Assembly (NCBI RefSeq): GCF_001905345.1
Contig: NZ_LFBV01000001.1
Coordinates: forward strand, 175,986 to 239,985
DNA: 64,000 bases
Direction: 5' to 3'
Source: Streptomyces uncialis
Lineage (GTDB): Bacteria; Actinomycetota; Actinomycetes; Streptomycetales; Streptomycetaceae
The notes beneath the pieces are model-generated. The model saw only the letters and a list, made by a program, of their open reading frames with translations, ran no database searches and had not been told where the DNA came from. A program made the position numbers and the translations under genes. Of the stretch, positions 7,604-16,080 are shown piece by piece; the first letter of the stretch is position 1; each line of letters begins with the position of its first letter.

Positions 7604-8399
7604 ATGAAGGGGTCGGCGGGGGAGCCCATTCAGCACCCCTTCCGCGGACTTTCCAAGCTGGAGGTCGAGTTCCGGCGAGGCGAACTGTCCATCGTGGCGG
7701 CGGCGGCCGGCACGGGCAAGAGTCTGCTGGCGTCCAACCTGGCCGTCCGGTCCAACGTCCCCACGCTCTACTGGAGCGCTGACAGCAACGCGGCGACCCA
7801 GCTCACCAGGGCGACCGCGATTCTCACGGGTGGCGACATCCGGGACATCAAGCGCGCGCTCCGGGAGGACGCGTTCACTCCGTACGAGGACGCGGTGGCC
7901 CAGCGCTGGTGGCTGCGCTTCAACTACAACGCCAGGCCCTCCGCAGCCGACATGGAACGCGACCTGGAGGCGTACTTACCGCGAAGTCTTCGGCATGTAC
8001 CCGCACTTGGCCGTTGCGGACAACCTTTCGGATCTTGACGGCGGAAACGTGCGGGATGCCGAGTCCTACACCTTCGGGCTCGAAGGGATGCTCTCCTATC
8101 TCAACGAGATGGCTAGGGAGACCGGGGCGCACGTCATGGCCATGCATCACGTGGTGGGGGAGTACGCGGATGGTCTCAAGCCGATCCCGCAGTCCGGCCT
8201 CAAGGGCAAGGTGTCACGGGTCCCCTCCCTCGTACTGACGATCCACAAGGAGATTGACGGCATGGACTCACGCATCCTGAACATCAGCCCCGTGAAGAAC
8301 CGGGAAGGCTTCGAGGACTCCTCGGGCGAGACCTTCGCTTCGTTCGACTTCGATACGCGAACCATGCGGATCAGCGACGTGCAGGAAACTTTCATGTAG
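7604..8399 (+). pseudogene. DnaB-like replicative helicase, +1 frame break at a TTA codon
   Basis: The first frame (7604-8038) has the RecA-type P-loop VAAAAGTGKSLLASNLA and a typical actinophage helicase sequence up to DLEAY. The second frame continues from about 7977 with REVFGMYPHLAVADNLSD (Walker B) and the HVMAMHHVVGEY motif, and ends at 8399. The join needs +1: GCG TAC TTA CCG in frame, against TAC T TAC CGC GAA. Without it a 144-residue product lacking Walker B is made. The start ATG has no strong ribosome site, and the frame stays open upstream. It may be a one-base insertion or a programmed shift at the slow TTA codon. Confidence 0.85.
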
Positions 8400-8416
8400 T
8401 AATTTCCGTGTCCCGG

Positions 8417-8448
8417 AAGTTGCTTAGTAGTAATTATTCATCTAGACT
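8417..8448 (+). promoter_or_regulatory. Phage motif site 3 with promoter
   Basis: AAGTTGCTTAGTAGTAA contains TTGCTT as -35; a 17-base spacer leads to TAGACT (8443-8448), a good -10. The next gene starts 20 bases downstream. Just upstream, 8388-8404 carries GTAGTAATT as well, a partial second copy. Confidence 0.7.
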
Positions 8449-8468
8449 GGAACCAGAAGGGCAAGGCA

Positions 8469-8813
8469 ATGGGGCGGGACGGTAGTGGCTGCAGAGTAAA
8501 TGTGGCCTTCCGGATGGATGCCGAGGAGCGGTTTCCTCAACTTCGCCAGTGTGCAGAGGAGTTGGGCGGGCCACTGGATCTCGCCCTGGTGGTCGAGGTG
8601 ACGAGAGGGCGCGGGATTCCCCTTCGCCGCATCGCCCAGGACATCAGCAGCCAGGCGAAAGGCGTGCGTGTGGCCGTGGTCGCGGCGCCACTGCGCGGGG
8701 GCCAGCAGGTGACGGTTCTCTCGACTGACCGGCTCCGGGCTCTGGCCGAGAAGTGCAGCGACATGAAGGACATGGCGCGTCTTGAGTCTGCGGTCCGGAA
8801 GGCCGGGCGGTGA
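8469..8813 (+). CDS. Hypothetical phage protein
   Basis: 114 residues, basic. No known domain is seen. The sequence alternates charged and hydrophobic residues (QLRQCAEELGGPLDLALVVE, later VAVVAAPLRGGQQVTVLSTD), suggesting a small alpha/beta fold. It is the first gene after promoter site 3, with ribosome site AGAAGGG. Its stop overlaps the GTG start of the endonuclease VII gene (GTGA), so the two are coupled. Confidence 0.65.
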   Translation: MGRDGSGCRVNVAFRMDAEERFPQLRQCAEELGGPLDLALVVEVTRGRGIPLRRIAQDISSQAKGVRVAVVAAPLRGGQQVTVLSTDRLRALAEKCSDMKDMARLESAVRKAGR

Positions 8814-9238
8814 CCGAGCCTCGCAAGGGCTACCGGAGTTGCACGCGATGCGGGAAGACCCGCCAGGAGCGCTTCTACACCCCGCGTGGCCGAGTCTGCT
8901 CGACCTGCCGCACGGCGGCGAGAAGGGCCTCTTCCCGCAATGCGCGACTTGTCGCGACGTACGGGATCTCATCGGAGGACTACGCGGTGATCTTCGCTCA
9001 CCAGGGCGGCCGTTGTGCCATCTGCCGGGAGACCCGCAGCAGGAATTTGGCCGTGGACCATTGCCACCGGACGGAGGCCATACGCGGCCTGCTGTGTCAG
9101 CGGTGCAACGGGCACCTCCTCGCCCGGGGGGCGCGGGACCGGCCGGAAGTACTCCGACGAGCCGCGGAGTACCTGGAGAACTACCCGGCCTGGGAAGTCC
9201 TGGGCCCTCGATACACGTACGGCAAGGATGCGAAGTGA
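8810..9238 (+). CDS. Recombination endonuclease VII
   Basis: 142 residues. The N-terminus has CxxC pairs (SCTRCGK and VCSTC) that bind zinc. The core GGRCAICRE, then LAVDHCHRTEAIRGLLCQRC, contains the HNH-like DHCH residues and the LCxxCN element that define the T4 endonuclease VII family. The enzyme resolves branched DNA before packaging. It lies between hypothetical and primase genes with four-base overlaps on both sides. Confidence 0.92.
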   Translation: MTEPRKGYRSCTRCGKTRQERFYTPRGRVCSTCRTAARRASSRNARLVATYGISSEDYAVIFAHQGGRCAICRETRSRNLAVDHCHRTEAIRGLLCQRCNGHLLARGARDRPEVLRRAAEYLENYPAWEVLGPRYTYGKDAK

Positions 9239-9384
9239 GTGAGCACGAGACGCGCACGGTGGTCTCCAGCGCCCGTGAGTGGCGCGGCAACAACAAGCTC
9301 TGGATCGACTCCTACCGGAAGTACAACTTCCCCGTGACGGTTCGGAAGGTCGGAGATGGCTGTCCAGAAGCCCCCAATCGCTGA
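9235..9384 (+). CDS. Small hypothetical phage protein
   Basis: 49 residues from GTG 9235 (GTGA overlap with endonuclease VII). The sequence is polar (REWRGNNKLWIDSYRKYNFP). Its 3' end overlaps the primase start by 29 bases. The overlaps on both sides and good codon use support translation, but no function can be assigned. Confidence 0.5.
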   Translation: MSEHETRTVVSSAREWRGNNKLWIDSYRKYNFPVTVRKVGDGCPEAPNR

Positions 9385-9745
9385 CCTCTTCCAGCACTTC
9401 TACCCCGAGGTGCGTATCCCCGAGACCGGGCAGTGGCGAAGGATCTGCTGCCCGGTCCACCGGGAGAGCAATCCCAGCGCGAGTCTCAACGTCGTCCTCA
9501 ACCGCTGGCGTTGCTTCGCCTGCGATCTGTCGGAGGACTCGTACGCCCTGATCATGAGAGAGAGATCGATTGGCTTCCGGGAAGCCCATGAATGGGCCGA
9601 TGCCCGATTCGGTACCAGCAGCCAGGGAGTACTTCAACCAGTACGCGAACAGTCCGGCTCAGGCGTACATGGAGGCACGCGGGCTGGGCGCAACGGCCAC
9701 CCAGTTCGGGATCGGCTACGTCGGTTCGGCGAGAACCGGGCATGA
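9356..9745 (+). CDS. DNA primase, CHC2 zinc-binding part
   Basis: 129 residues from ATG 9356, behind GGTCGGAG. Residues 28-57 hold the zinc motif of primases (RICCPVHRESNPSASLNVVL, then RWRCFACD), which recognises the priming sequence. From about residue 85 the frame runs out of similarity, while the TOPRIM part continues in the +1 frame at about 9610. It may be a separate zinc-finger protein, or the front of one primase made by +1 shifting. The overlap with the TOPRIM ORF is 176 bases, long for two independent genes. Confidence 0.8.
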   Translation: MAVQKPPIADLFQHFYPEVRIPETGQWRRICCPVHRESNPSASLNVVLNRWRCFACDLSEDSYALIMRERSIGFREAHEWADARFGTSSQGVLQPVREQSGSGVHGGTRAGRNGHPVRDRLRRFGENRA

Positions 9746-10274
9746 ACGGCTTGCGGGGATGCTGTCCATCCCCTACTTCCGCCCCGCTGGCGGCGACTTC
9801 GCCGTGGCGACCATCCGCTTTCGCTGCATCGCTGACCGGTGTGTGAAGGACGCGGACGGCAACTACTTGGCCCCGAACGCCAAGGAGAACCACGTGGGGC
9901 ACGGAAAATACAGGAGCCTCCCGGGCGACGGTCCCCGCCTCTACAACACAGCGGCCCTCATCCGGTCCACCCCGTACATCGCCCTCAGCGAGGGCGAGTT
10001 CGACACCCAGGCGTCCGAACTGGCCGAGGTGCCCTGTGCAGGCCGGCAGGGGACATCCGCCTGGAAGGACCACTTCGAACCGCCCTTCGCCGGTTATGAA
10101 GTCGTCTTCATCATCGCTGACGACGACGAAGCCGGGCTCGCCTCCGCCGATCGCCTCGCCGCAACGATGAGGAACGGGAAACCGATCATCCTCGGCGGCG
10201 GCCACGACATTAATTCATTCGTCCATACCCATGGCGCAGAGGCGTACAGGAAGAAGCTGGGACTGTGCAACTGA
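9570..10274 (+). CDS. DNA primase, TOPRIM catalytic part
   Basis: Open from TTG 9570 to 10274; ATG codons at 9588 and 9600 are alternative starts. Similarity begins near AREYFNQYANSPAQAYMEAR. The TOPRIM residues are visible: ALSEGEFDTQ (Glu), then VVFIIADDDEAG (DxD). An RNA-polymerase-like N-terminal region (GYVGSARTGHERLAGMLSIP) precedes them. It needs the zinc module encoded upstream to prime DNA, either as a partner or as a frameshift fusion. It runs into the DUF3310 gene by ten bases. Confidence 0.82.
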   Translation: MASGKPMNGPMPDSVPAAREYFNQYANSPAQAYMEARGLGATATQFGIGYVGSARTGHERLAGMLSIPYFRPAGGDFAVATIRFRCIADRCVKDADGNYLAPNAKENHVGHGKYRSLPGDGPRLYNTAALIRSTPYIALSEGEFDTQASELAEVPCAGRQGTSAWKDHFEPPFAGYEVVFIIADDDEAGLASADRLAATMRNGKPIILGGGHDINSFVHTHGAEAYRKKLGLCN

Positions 10275-10723
10275 AGTTCTCGGTAGGAGACCGAGTGGTC
10301 GTAGCAGAGGCTGACGGCCACGAGCACCAGGCCGTGAGCAACGCCCTCCTGCGAGGGCGACGCGGCCAGGTCACCGCCACCAACCAGGGGTTCCCGTTCC
10401 CCTACACGGTCTCCTTCGTAGACGGAGACCCCTTCAGCTTCGCCGAACACGAACTGGAACTGGACCCCGCAGGGAGCCTTCCGTCTTCTGACGCTGCAAA
10501 AGTTGCTGAGACGGAAGCTGTGTCGCCCGCGCACTACACCAGTCACCCGAGCGGGATCGAGTGCATCGAGGTGACTCGGCACATGAACTTCCCACTCGGA
10601 AACGCCATCAAGTACATCTGGCGCGCTGGCCTGAAGGACACCAACCCCGTCCCTGACCTGGAAAAGGCCAGACGGTACATCGAGATCCAGATCGAGATCG
10701 AGCGAACCCGGGAGACCAAGTGA
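10265..10723 (+). CDS. DUF3310 protein with SH3-like N-terminus
   Basis: 152 residues from GTG 10265. Residues 1-68 (FSVGDRVVVAEADGHEHQAV, and TATNQGFPFPYTVSFVDGDP) look like a small beta-barrel. Residues 87-145 match DUF3310 (SPAHYTSHPSGIECIEVTRH, then NAIKYIWRAGLKD and DLEKARRYIEIQIE), a phage family sometimes annotated as nucleotide kinase without firm evidence. It ends in GTGA overlap with the next gene. A role in nucleotide metabolism or replication is inferred from the context only. Confidence 0.8.
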   Translation: MQLKFSVGDRVVVAEADGHEHQAVSNALLRGRRGQVTATNQGFPFPYTVSFVDGDPFSFAEHELELDPAGSLPSSDAAKVAETEAVSPAHYTSHPSGIECIEVTRHMNFPLGNAIKYIWRAGLKDTNPVPDLEKARRYIEIQIEIERTRETK

Positions 10724-10941
10724 GCAGCACGTTCAACGCGTCCGTCATCTTCGACAACGGCCAGGTCATCCCCGAGGAGATCGGCTACAGCTTCAGCGCT
10801 GACGCCACCCTCAAGGAGGTGTCTCAGGCCCTCTACGAGCAGGTCGGCGACTTCGGTCTCTACGACGACACCGTCCCCGGCGAGACTCGCTACATCCCCC
10901 TCCACCGGATCTACAGCATCACCATCGAGGAGGCTGAGTGA
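10720..10941 (+). CDS. Hypothetical acidic phage protein
   Basis: 73 residues, strongly acidic, coupled on both sides by four-base overlaps. It has no Cys, no membrane segment and no family I recognise. The compact acidic makeup (ALYEQVGDFGLYDDTVPGET) is common among phage proteins that bind host enzymes, but that is not evidence of function here. Confidence 0.6.
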   Translation: MSSTFNASVIFDNGQVIPEEIGYSFSADATLKEVSQALYEQVGDFGLYDDTVPGETRYIPLHRIYSITIEEAE

Positions 10942-11750
10942 AGCGGATCGTGGTCATCAGCGACACCCAGATCCCGTACGAGGACAAGCGGGCGCTGCGT
11001 AATGTCATCGGCTTCATCGGGGACTACCAGCCGGACGAGGTCGTTCAGATTGGCGACCTGATGGACTACCCGGCTCCGTCCCGCTGGACGGCCGGCACCC
11101 GTTACGAGTTCGCGGGTGGAGTGCACCGGGACTCGGAGTACGCGAAGCGGAACTTCATGGAGCCGCTGCGCGCCGCGTTCGACGGCCCCGTGAGGGTGCT
11201 CAAGGGCAACCATGACGAGCGGCCCGAGAAGTACTTGGAGAAGAACGCGCCCGCCCTGGCCGCAGACGATGTCCACTACCGCTTCGAGCAGCTTCTTGAC
11301 TTCGACGGTTTCGGAGTCGAGCTGGTGGCGCCCTACTACCCGATCGCTCCGGGGTGGGTCGCCATTCACGGTCACGAGTCCAAGGGGCTGAACCAGATCG
11401 CTGGCCGCACCGCGGCCTCCAAGGCCAAGAAGGCGGGAGTGTCCGTCGTCATGGGCCACACCCACCGGCTCGCGATCTCCCCGGAGTCGACCGGTTACGG
11501 CGGCAAGCTCAGGACGCTGTACGGCTTCGAGGTCGGACACCTCATGGACGTACGCAAGGCGACCTACCTGAAGAACGGGCCCGCCAACTGGCAGCGCGGC
11601 TTCGGCCTGATCTACGCGGGCAAGTACGGGGCCACCCCCCACGCGATCCCCGTCGAGGACGACGGCTCGTTTGTGGTCGAGGGCGAGCGCTACGGCCGGA
11701 TCTCCCGGACCACGGGAGGGCGCTTCGCCCCGAAGGGCAAGGCAGCGTGA
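10938..11750 (+). CDS. Calcineurin-like metallophosphoesterase
   Basis: 270 residues with all motifs of the family in order: ISDTQ (residues 7-11; SD-Q replaces the more usual SD-H), GDLMD (about 40), GNHDE (about 90), HGHES (about 145) and GHTHR (about 172). These bind two metal ions and hydrolyse phosphoesters. Phage members act on nucleotides or DNA ends; the substrate cannot be told here. It sits in the replication operon, coupled to its neighbours by ATGA and GTGA overlaps. Confidence 0.88.
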   Translation: MKRIVVISDTQIPYEDKRALRNVIGFIGDYQPDEVVQIGDLMDYPAPSRWTAGTRYEFAGGVHRDSEYAKRNFMEPLRAAFDGPVRVLKGNHDERPEKYLEKNAPALAADDVHYRFEQLLDFDGFGVELVAPYYPIAPGWVAIHGHESKGLNQIAGRTAASKAKKAGVSVVMGHTHRLAISPESTGYGGKLRTLYGFEVGHLMDVRKATYLKNGPANWQRGFGLIYAGKYGATPHAIPVEDDGSFVVEGERYGRISRTTGGRFAPKGKAA

Positions 11751-12304
11751 ACGAGCCCGTAGTCCTGGACTGGGGGTACCTGGCCGACCTGGCGGACAAG
11801 GTCGCCCGTTCGATCGCGGCGAGCTGGGCCATCGTGGAGAAGGACGATGTGAAGCAGGAGATCCTTCTGCACGCCTACGAGTGCCGGCCAGCGATCGAGG
11901 CGAACTACGCCAACGAGGACTTCCTCTGGAAGATATTCAAGAAGGCCGGAGTGCAGTACGCGTCCCGCGAGCGTGACTACAGGGACCTCATGGACGACCA
12001 GTACTACTACACCCCCGACGAAGCCAAAGCCGCCGTCAAGACTTTCCTCTACACCGACGAGGAGCTGGGGAAGCTCCTGGGCAGGCGGGACGACCTGCTG
12101 CGGTGCAGGGTCAGTGACGGGCTGATGTCGGCCCGGATGGATGCCCAGGCCGCGATGCCGCGCCTCAACCAGCGCCAACAGCAGCTCCTGCTGCGCCGCT
12201 ACCTCTACGGCCTGCCCATCGAGACAGGCGCGGACGAGGTGGCCCTGTCCCGCGCTGTCGTCGCACTGGCCCGGCAGATGAACCGGGTTCTCCGCACCAA
12301 GTAA
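11747..12304 (+). CDS. Sigma-factor-like phage protein
   Basis: 185 residues from GTG 11747. The N-terminal half resembles sigma-70 region 2 in pattern (EKDDVKQEILLHAYECRP, then FLWKIFKKAGVQYASRERDY). The C-terminal half has LNQRQQQLLLRRYLYGLPIE and a helix-turn-helix-like end, as in region 4. It could redirect host polymerase to late or motif-linked promoters. The similarity is one of layout, so confidence in the function is limited. It lies just before the ribonucleotide reductase gene. Confidence 0.5.
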   Translation: MNEPVVLDWGYLADLADKVARSIAASWAIVEKDDVKQEILLHAYECRPAIEANYANEDFLWKIFKKAGVQYASRERDYRDLMDDQYYYTPDEAKAAVKTFLYTDEELGKLLGRRDDLLRCRVSDGLMSARMDAQAAMPRLNQRQQQLLLRRYLYGLPIETGADEVALSRAVVALARQMNRVLRTK

Positions 12305-12319
12305 CCGAAGGAAACGTAC

Positions 12320-14362
12320 TTGCCTGACTTCAACACCGAGACCGCCGAGACGGTCTTCCGCCGCACCTACTCCCGGACCAAGCCGGACGGTACCCAGGAG
12401 GAGTGGCCCGAGACGGTTCGCCGGGTCGTGGACGGCAACCTCGCTCTGGTCCCTGAGCGCTACATCGAGAACGGCGAGCGCCAGGCCCTGATCGATCTCA
12501 TCGGCACCTTCGCGATGCTCCCCGCAGGCCGCCACCTCAAGAGCAGCGGAGTCAACCCGTTCGCCCTGAACAACTGCTGGGCCGCAGGCTGGAACGCGGA
12601 AGACCCCGGCGAGCACTTCACCTTCACTCTGCTCAGGCTCGCGGAGGGAGGGGGAGTGGGCGCCAACTACAGCAGCCACTACTTCGAGGACTTCCCCCCG
12701 CTCAAGATCCCCGTGGTCGTCCACATCGTGTGCGACCCTGCCCACCAGGATCACGACGACCTCAAGGCCGCAGGGCTGCTCTCCCCGGACTACTCGTACG
12801 ACTGGGCCGGTGCCTACCCGGTTGAGGACAGCCGGGAAGGCTGGGCCGACGCCGTGGGCGACCTGATCCGCACCGCGCACAACGGAGACACCCGGCACGT
12901 CCAGCGCGTGTTCGACGTGTCCCGCATCCGCCCGAAGGGTGCGCCGCTGCGGTCCTTCGGAGGCACCGCCAGTGGTCCGGCCCCGTTCGCCGAGATGCTG
13001 ATCAACATCGGCAAGATCCTCGCCGACAAGGTCAGCCTGTCAAGCGTGCTGTCCCCGGTCTCCTACGTCCCCGGCCGCCTCGATGGCCTGGATGCGATGG
13101 AGATGGACCATGAGATCGCCCGCTGCATCGTCAGTGGTGGTGTCCGCCGCTCGGCACGGATGAGCATCATGCAGTGGGATGACCCGCTCATCAACGAGTT
13201 CATCGACGTGAAGCGGGACGGAGGCCACTGGACGACCAACATCAGTGTCGAGGTGGACGACCGGTTCCTTCAGCAGCTCGGCAAGCTCGACGGCTCCGCC
13301 TGGCCGGCCCTCATGCGCATCGCCACCGGAATGCTCCGCAACGGCGAGCCTGGGCTATGGAACTCGGCTCTCACAGCGGTGGGGGAGGTCGACGGCACCT
13401 ACACCACCAACCCGTGCGGTGAGGCGACGCTGACACCTTGGGAGCCGTGCAACCTCGGCTCGATCAACCTGGGCGCCTTCGTCAGCGAGCTGGGCACCGT
13501 GGACAGGAAGGGGCTCCACCAGGCTCACAGGTTCATGGCCCGGTACCTGATCCGCGCCACGTTCGCGGAGGTCGCCGACGAGAAGTCCGAGGTGGCGATC
13601 CAGCGATACCGCAGGGTCGGAGTCGGGCACCTCGGGTTCGCGGACTATCTGGCCTTGCAGGGCATCCTCTACTCGGAGGCCGCTCGTACCGCCACTGTCC
13701 GCGAGGATCTGGCAGCCATGGCCGAGGCCGTGGAGAAGGCCGCGGTGCAGTACTCCAACGAGCTGCGCATCCCTACTCCGGTCAAGACGAGGGTCGTCGC
13801 ACCGACCGGCACCATATCCAAGTTGGCCGGCGCATCCGGAGAGGGCATCCACGCCCCGTTCGCGGACTACTTCATCCGCAGGATTCGCTTCTCGTCCCTG
13901 GAGCCGACCGAGATCGAGAAGATCGAGGAGTTCAAGCAGGCCGGTTACCACGTCGAGCCCTGCGCCTACGCAGCGAACACGATGGTCGTCAGCATCCCGA
14001 CGAAGGACCCGTTGGTGGACCGCGTTCAGACCCCGTCGGTCGTCCAGCACGCGGGAATGCTGACTATCGAGGACATGCTGTCCGTGCAGGCCCTCTACCA
14101 GGAGGTATGGGCGGACCAGGCCGTCTCGTACACCGTGAACGTGAGCCCAGAGGCATACGAGCCCCTGGACCTGGCGGAAGTCCTCGCGCTGTGGTTGCCC
14201 CTGCTGAAGGGAACCACGGTCTTCCCCGAGATGTCCTTCGTCCAGCCACCGTACGAGCGCATCGCGCGCGAGGAGTACGAGCGGCTGGCGGGTGAGTTGG
14301 GGATCGAGACCTCGGACACCTCATACGACGAGGCGTGCGCCTCCGGGGCCTGCCCCGTGTGA
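12320..14362 (+). CDS. Adenosylcobalamin-dependent ribonucleotide reductase (class II)
   Basis: 680 residues from TTG 12320, with ribosome site GAAGGAAAC. It has the monomeric RTPR layout: the first redox Cys in ALNNCWAAGW (about residue 84); the active-site region NPCGEATLTPWEPCNLGSIN (about 364-384); GHLGFADYLALQG; the PTGTISKLAGASGEGI phosphate-binding loop; and the C-terminal Cys pair CASGACPV. It makes deoxynucleotides without oxygen or a partner subunit but depends on host B12, which Streptomyces makes. Together with ThyX, dCMP deaminase and the polymerase it gives the phage its own dNTP supply. Confidence 0.93.
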   Translation: MPDFNTETAETVFRRTYSRTKPDGTQEEWPETVRRVVDGNLALVPERYIENGERQALIDLIGTFAMLPAGRHLKSSGVNPFALNNCWAAGWNAEDPGEHFTFTLLRLAEGGGVGANYSSHYFEDFPPLKIPVVVHIVCDPAHQDHDDLKAAGLLSPDYSYDWAGAYPVEDSREGWADAVGDLIRTAHNGDTRHVQRVFDVSRIRPKGAPLRSFGGTASGPAPFAEMLINIGKILADKVSLSSVLSPVSYVPGRLDGLDAMEMDHEIARCIVSGGVRRSARMSIMQWDDPLINEFIDVKRDGGHWTTNISVEVDDRFLQQLGKLDGSAWPALMRIATGMLRNGEPGLWNSALTAVGEVDGTYTTNPCGEATLTPWEPCNLGSINLGAFVSELGTVDRKGLHQAHRFMARYLIRATFAEVADEKSEVAIQRYRRVGVGHLGFADYLALQGILYSEAARTATVREDLAAMAEAVEKAAVQYSNELRIPTPVKTRVVAPTGTISKLAGASGEGIHAPFADYFIRRIRFSSLEPTEIEKIEEFKQAGYHVEPCAYAANTMVVSIPTKDPLVDRVQTPSVVQHAGMLTIEDMLSVQALYQEVWADQAVSYTVNVSPEAYEPLDLAEVLALWLPLLKGTTVFPEMSFVQPPYERIAREEYERLAGELGIETSDTSYDEACASGACPV

Positions 14363-14420
14363 CGTTCCGCTCTCGCGGAGCCCGGTAATAAACAATCCCC
14401 GAACCTGACGAGGAGAAGCC

Positions 14421-14924
14421 ATGAGCTACCCCGATCCCTTCGAAGACAAGTCCCCGTGGGAGGAGACACCGGACACCCCCTCGGACACCCCCGCCCCCGC
14501 CACCCTGCCCCAGGAGAAGCCCATGACTGACGGAAACAAGGTCCGCGTGACGCTCAAGGGCGGCAGCGGCTACGACGCCCCCTGGGTCACCATCGACGGA
14601 ACCAGCGTTGCCGATGCCCTCGCCCAGCTCAACAACAAGGACGTGGTGAAGGACCTGGTGGACGCGGCGGCGAAGGTGGGCCGCTACTTCGCCTCCACCG
14701 GCAAGCCCGCAGGCGGAGCGGCCCCGAAGAAGTTCGAGGGCGGGAAGGTCGTCAGCGCAGGCGACGGCGAACACCAGGGGGACACCACCTGCGTCCACGG
14801 CCAGCGCACGTACCGCTCAGGCTCCAACTGGGAGGCGATGTTCTGCCCGGCTCGTGAGAAGTCTGAGCAGTGCCCCCCGGCCTGGAAGGACAAGAAGTCC
14901 GGCCGGTTTGCCGTGAAGGACTGA
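14421..14924 (+). CDS. Hypothetical phage protein with Cys-rich end
   Basis: 167 residues, with ribosome site GAGGAGAAG. An acidic Pro-rich N-terminus (residues 1-35) is followed by a compact middle and a C-terminal CVHGQRTYRSG...AMFCP...QCPP pattern that could bind zinc. An in-frame ATG at residue 35 (MTDGNKVRVTLKGGSGYDAP) could start a shorter form. An ssDNA-binding role would fit its place between reductase and ThyX, but there is no OB-fold signature I can point to. Confidence 0.65.
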   Translation: MSYPDPFEDKSPWEETPDTPSDTPAPATLPQEKPMTDGNKVRVTLKGGSGYDAPWVTIDGTSVADALAQLNNKDVVKDLVDAAAKVGRYFASTGKPAGGAAPKKFEGGKVVSAGDGEHQGDTTCVHGQRTYRSGSNWEAMFCPAREKSEQCPPAWKDKKSGRFAVKD

Positions 14925-14946
14925 CCTGCGCATCCGCATGTCCTAG

Positions 14947-14993
14947 AAGTTGCTCAGTAGTAACTCGGGGGCCGGTCCGACCGGCCGGCCCCC
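14947..14993 (+). promoter_or_regulatory. Phage motif site 4 followed by a GC hairpin
   Basis: AAGTTGCTCAGTAGTAA (14947-14963) matches the motif, but no -10 follows at 17 bases. Instead GGGGGCCGG (14967-14975) pairs perfectly with CCGGCCCCC (14985-14993). There is no T run. As site plus hairpin, it looks more like a roadblock/stoperator or a processed leader of thyX than a promoter. Confidence 0.6.
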
Positions 14994-15009
14994 GGCTTCG
15001 AGGAGACCC

Positions 15010-15708
15010 ATGGAACTCCGGTCCGACATGACCGTGAAGCTGATGAAACACAATGCCCGAGACGCCGATGTCGCCACGGCGGCCCGCGTCTCCACCATCG
15101 GGGCCGAATCAATGGAACCCGGTAAGCCCGTCGAAGGGCTCATCAACTACCTGATGCGGGACCGCCACGGGAGCCCGTTCGAGCACAACTCGCTCACCTT
15201 CTACATCGAGGCCCCCGTGATGGTCGCGCGGGAGTTCATGCGCCACCGGGCTGGCTGGTCCTACAACGAGGAGTCCGGCCGGTACCGGGAACTCCAGCCC
15301 GTCTTCTACACCCCGGACCATTCCCGGCCCCTGGTCCAAGTCGGCAGGCCCGGAGCGTATCTCTTCGAGCCCGGCTCGCCAGCGCAGCAGAGGCTCGTCA
15401 CCCGGGAGTTCCGGTCGGCCTACCTCTGGGCGTACGAGCACTACACCCTCATGCTCTCGCGCGGCATCGCCCGAGAAGTCGCCCGCAGTGTACTGCCGGT
15501 CGGCATCTACACCAGCTTCTACGCCACCTGCAACGCCCGCTCGCTGATGCACTTCCTTTCGCTTCGCACCAGAGACGAGAAATCCGCTTTCCCGTCCTTC
15601 CCGCAGCGGGAGATCGAGATGGTGGCTCAAGCTATGGAGAACAAATTCCGGACCCTGATGCCGATCACGCACGAAGCGTTCGCCCGGAACGGAAGGGTCG
15701 CTCCGTGA
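15010..15708 (+). CDS. thyX: Flavin-dependent thymidylate synthase
   Basis: 232 residues from ATG 15010, with an AGGAG ribosome site. The ThyX signature RHRAGWSYNEESGRY is at residues 78-92, and HGSPFEHNSLTFYIEAPV and LPVGIYTSFYATCNARSLMH complete the active site. It methylates dUMP to dTMP using FADH2 and methylene-tetrahydrofolate. It lies behind motif site 4 and hairpin, and its end overlaps the next gene by four bases. Length and motifs are all normal. Confidence 0.95.
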   Translation: MELRSDMTVKLMKHNARDADVATAARVSTIGAESMEPGKPVEGLINYLMRDRHGSPFEHNSLTFYIEAPVMVAREFMRHRAGWSYNEESGRYRELQPVFYTPDHSRPLVQVGRPGAYLFEPGSPAQQRLVTREFRSAYLWAYEHYTLMLSRGIAREVARSVLPVGIYTSFYATCNARSLMHFLSLRTRDEKSAFPSFPQREIEMVAQAMENKFRTLMPITHEAFARNGRVAP

Positions 15709-15902
15709 GCCAGAACCTCACCCGATTCGAAGTGAACGGACTGGAAAACGGAGGAGCCGACCTCTTCTGCCTTGACTGCGAAGAGTGGGTGGCAGGCGGG
15801 GGATGCGTCTGCTGTTCAGGCCAGGAAGTCAGACTCGCCCAACTCGTCAAGGCGGCACAAGACCATCTGTGCCCACCCCGAAAGGAAGCGGGGGATGGCT
15901 GA
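15705..15902 (+). CDS. Small zinc-ribbon-like protein
   Basis: 65 residues from GTG 15705 (GTGA overlap with thyX). The core FCLDCEEWVAGGGCVCCSGQ has two CxxC-like pairs, a probable zinc site. The C-terminus is basic. No family is known. Overlap with the next gene at 15895 supports translation in one operon. Confidence 0.6.
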   Translation: MSQNLTRFEVNGLENGGADLFCLDCEEWVAGGGCVCCSGQEVRLAQLVKAAQDHLCPPRKEAGDG

Positions 15903-16080
15903 CAAAATTCGCGTGACAGTGGTCATGGAATACGCCCCCATGAAAGAGCACTACCGAGGTGCATCCACGGTCGCCGAAATGGCGGCATTCGATGAGGACG
16001 TGAATCACTTCATCGAATTCCCAGGGGAATATCTCGATGATGTCGTGTCCGTCACCTATGAAGGGATCGCAGATGCCTAA
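15895..16080 (+). CDS. Small hypothetical phage protein
   Basis: 61 residues from ATG 15895, preceded by GGAAGCGGGGG. Acidic with several aromatic residues (VVMEYAPMKEHYRGASTVAE). An earlier in-frame start would overlap the previous gene too far. No family is recognised; both ends overlap neighbours by eight bases. Confidence 0.6.
   Translation: MADKIRVTVVMEYAPMKEHYRGASTVAEMAAFDEDVNHFIEFPGEYLDDVVSVTYEGIADA

Noticed and set aside
7485..7782. Open frame between nuclease and helicase on the plus strand
   Set aside because: It overlaps the P-loop region of the helicase in another frame and has no family similarity.
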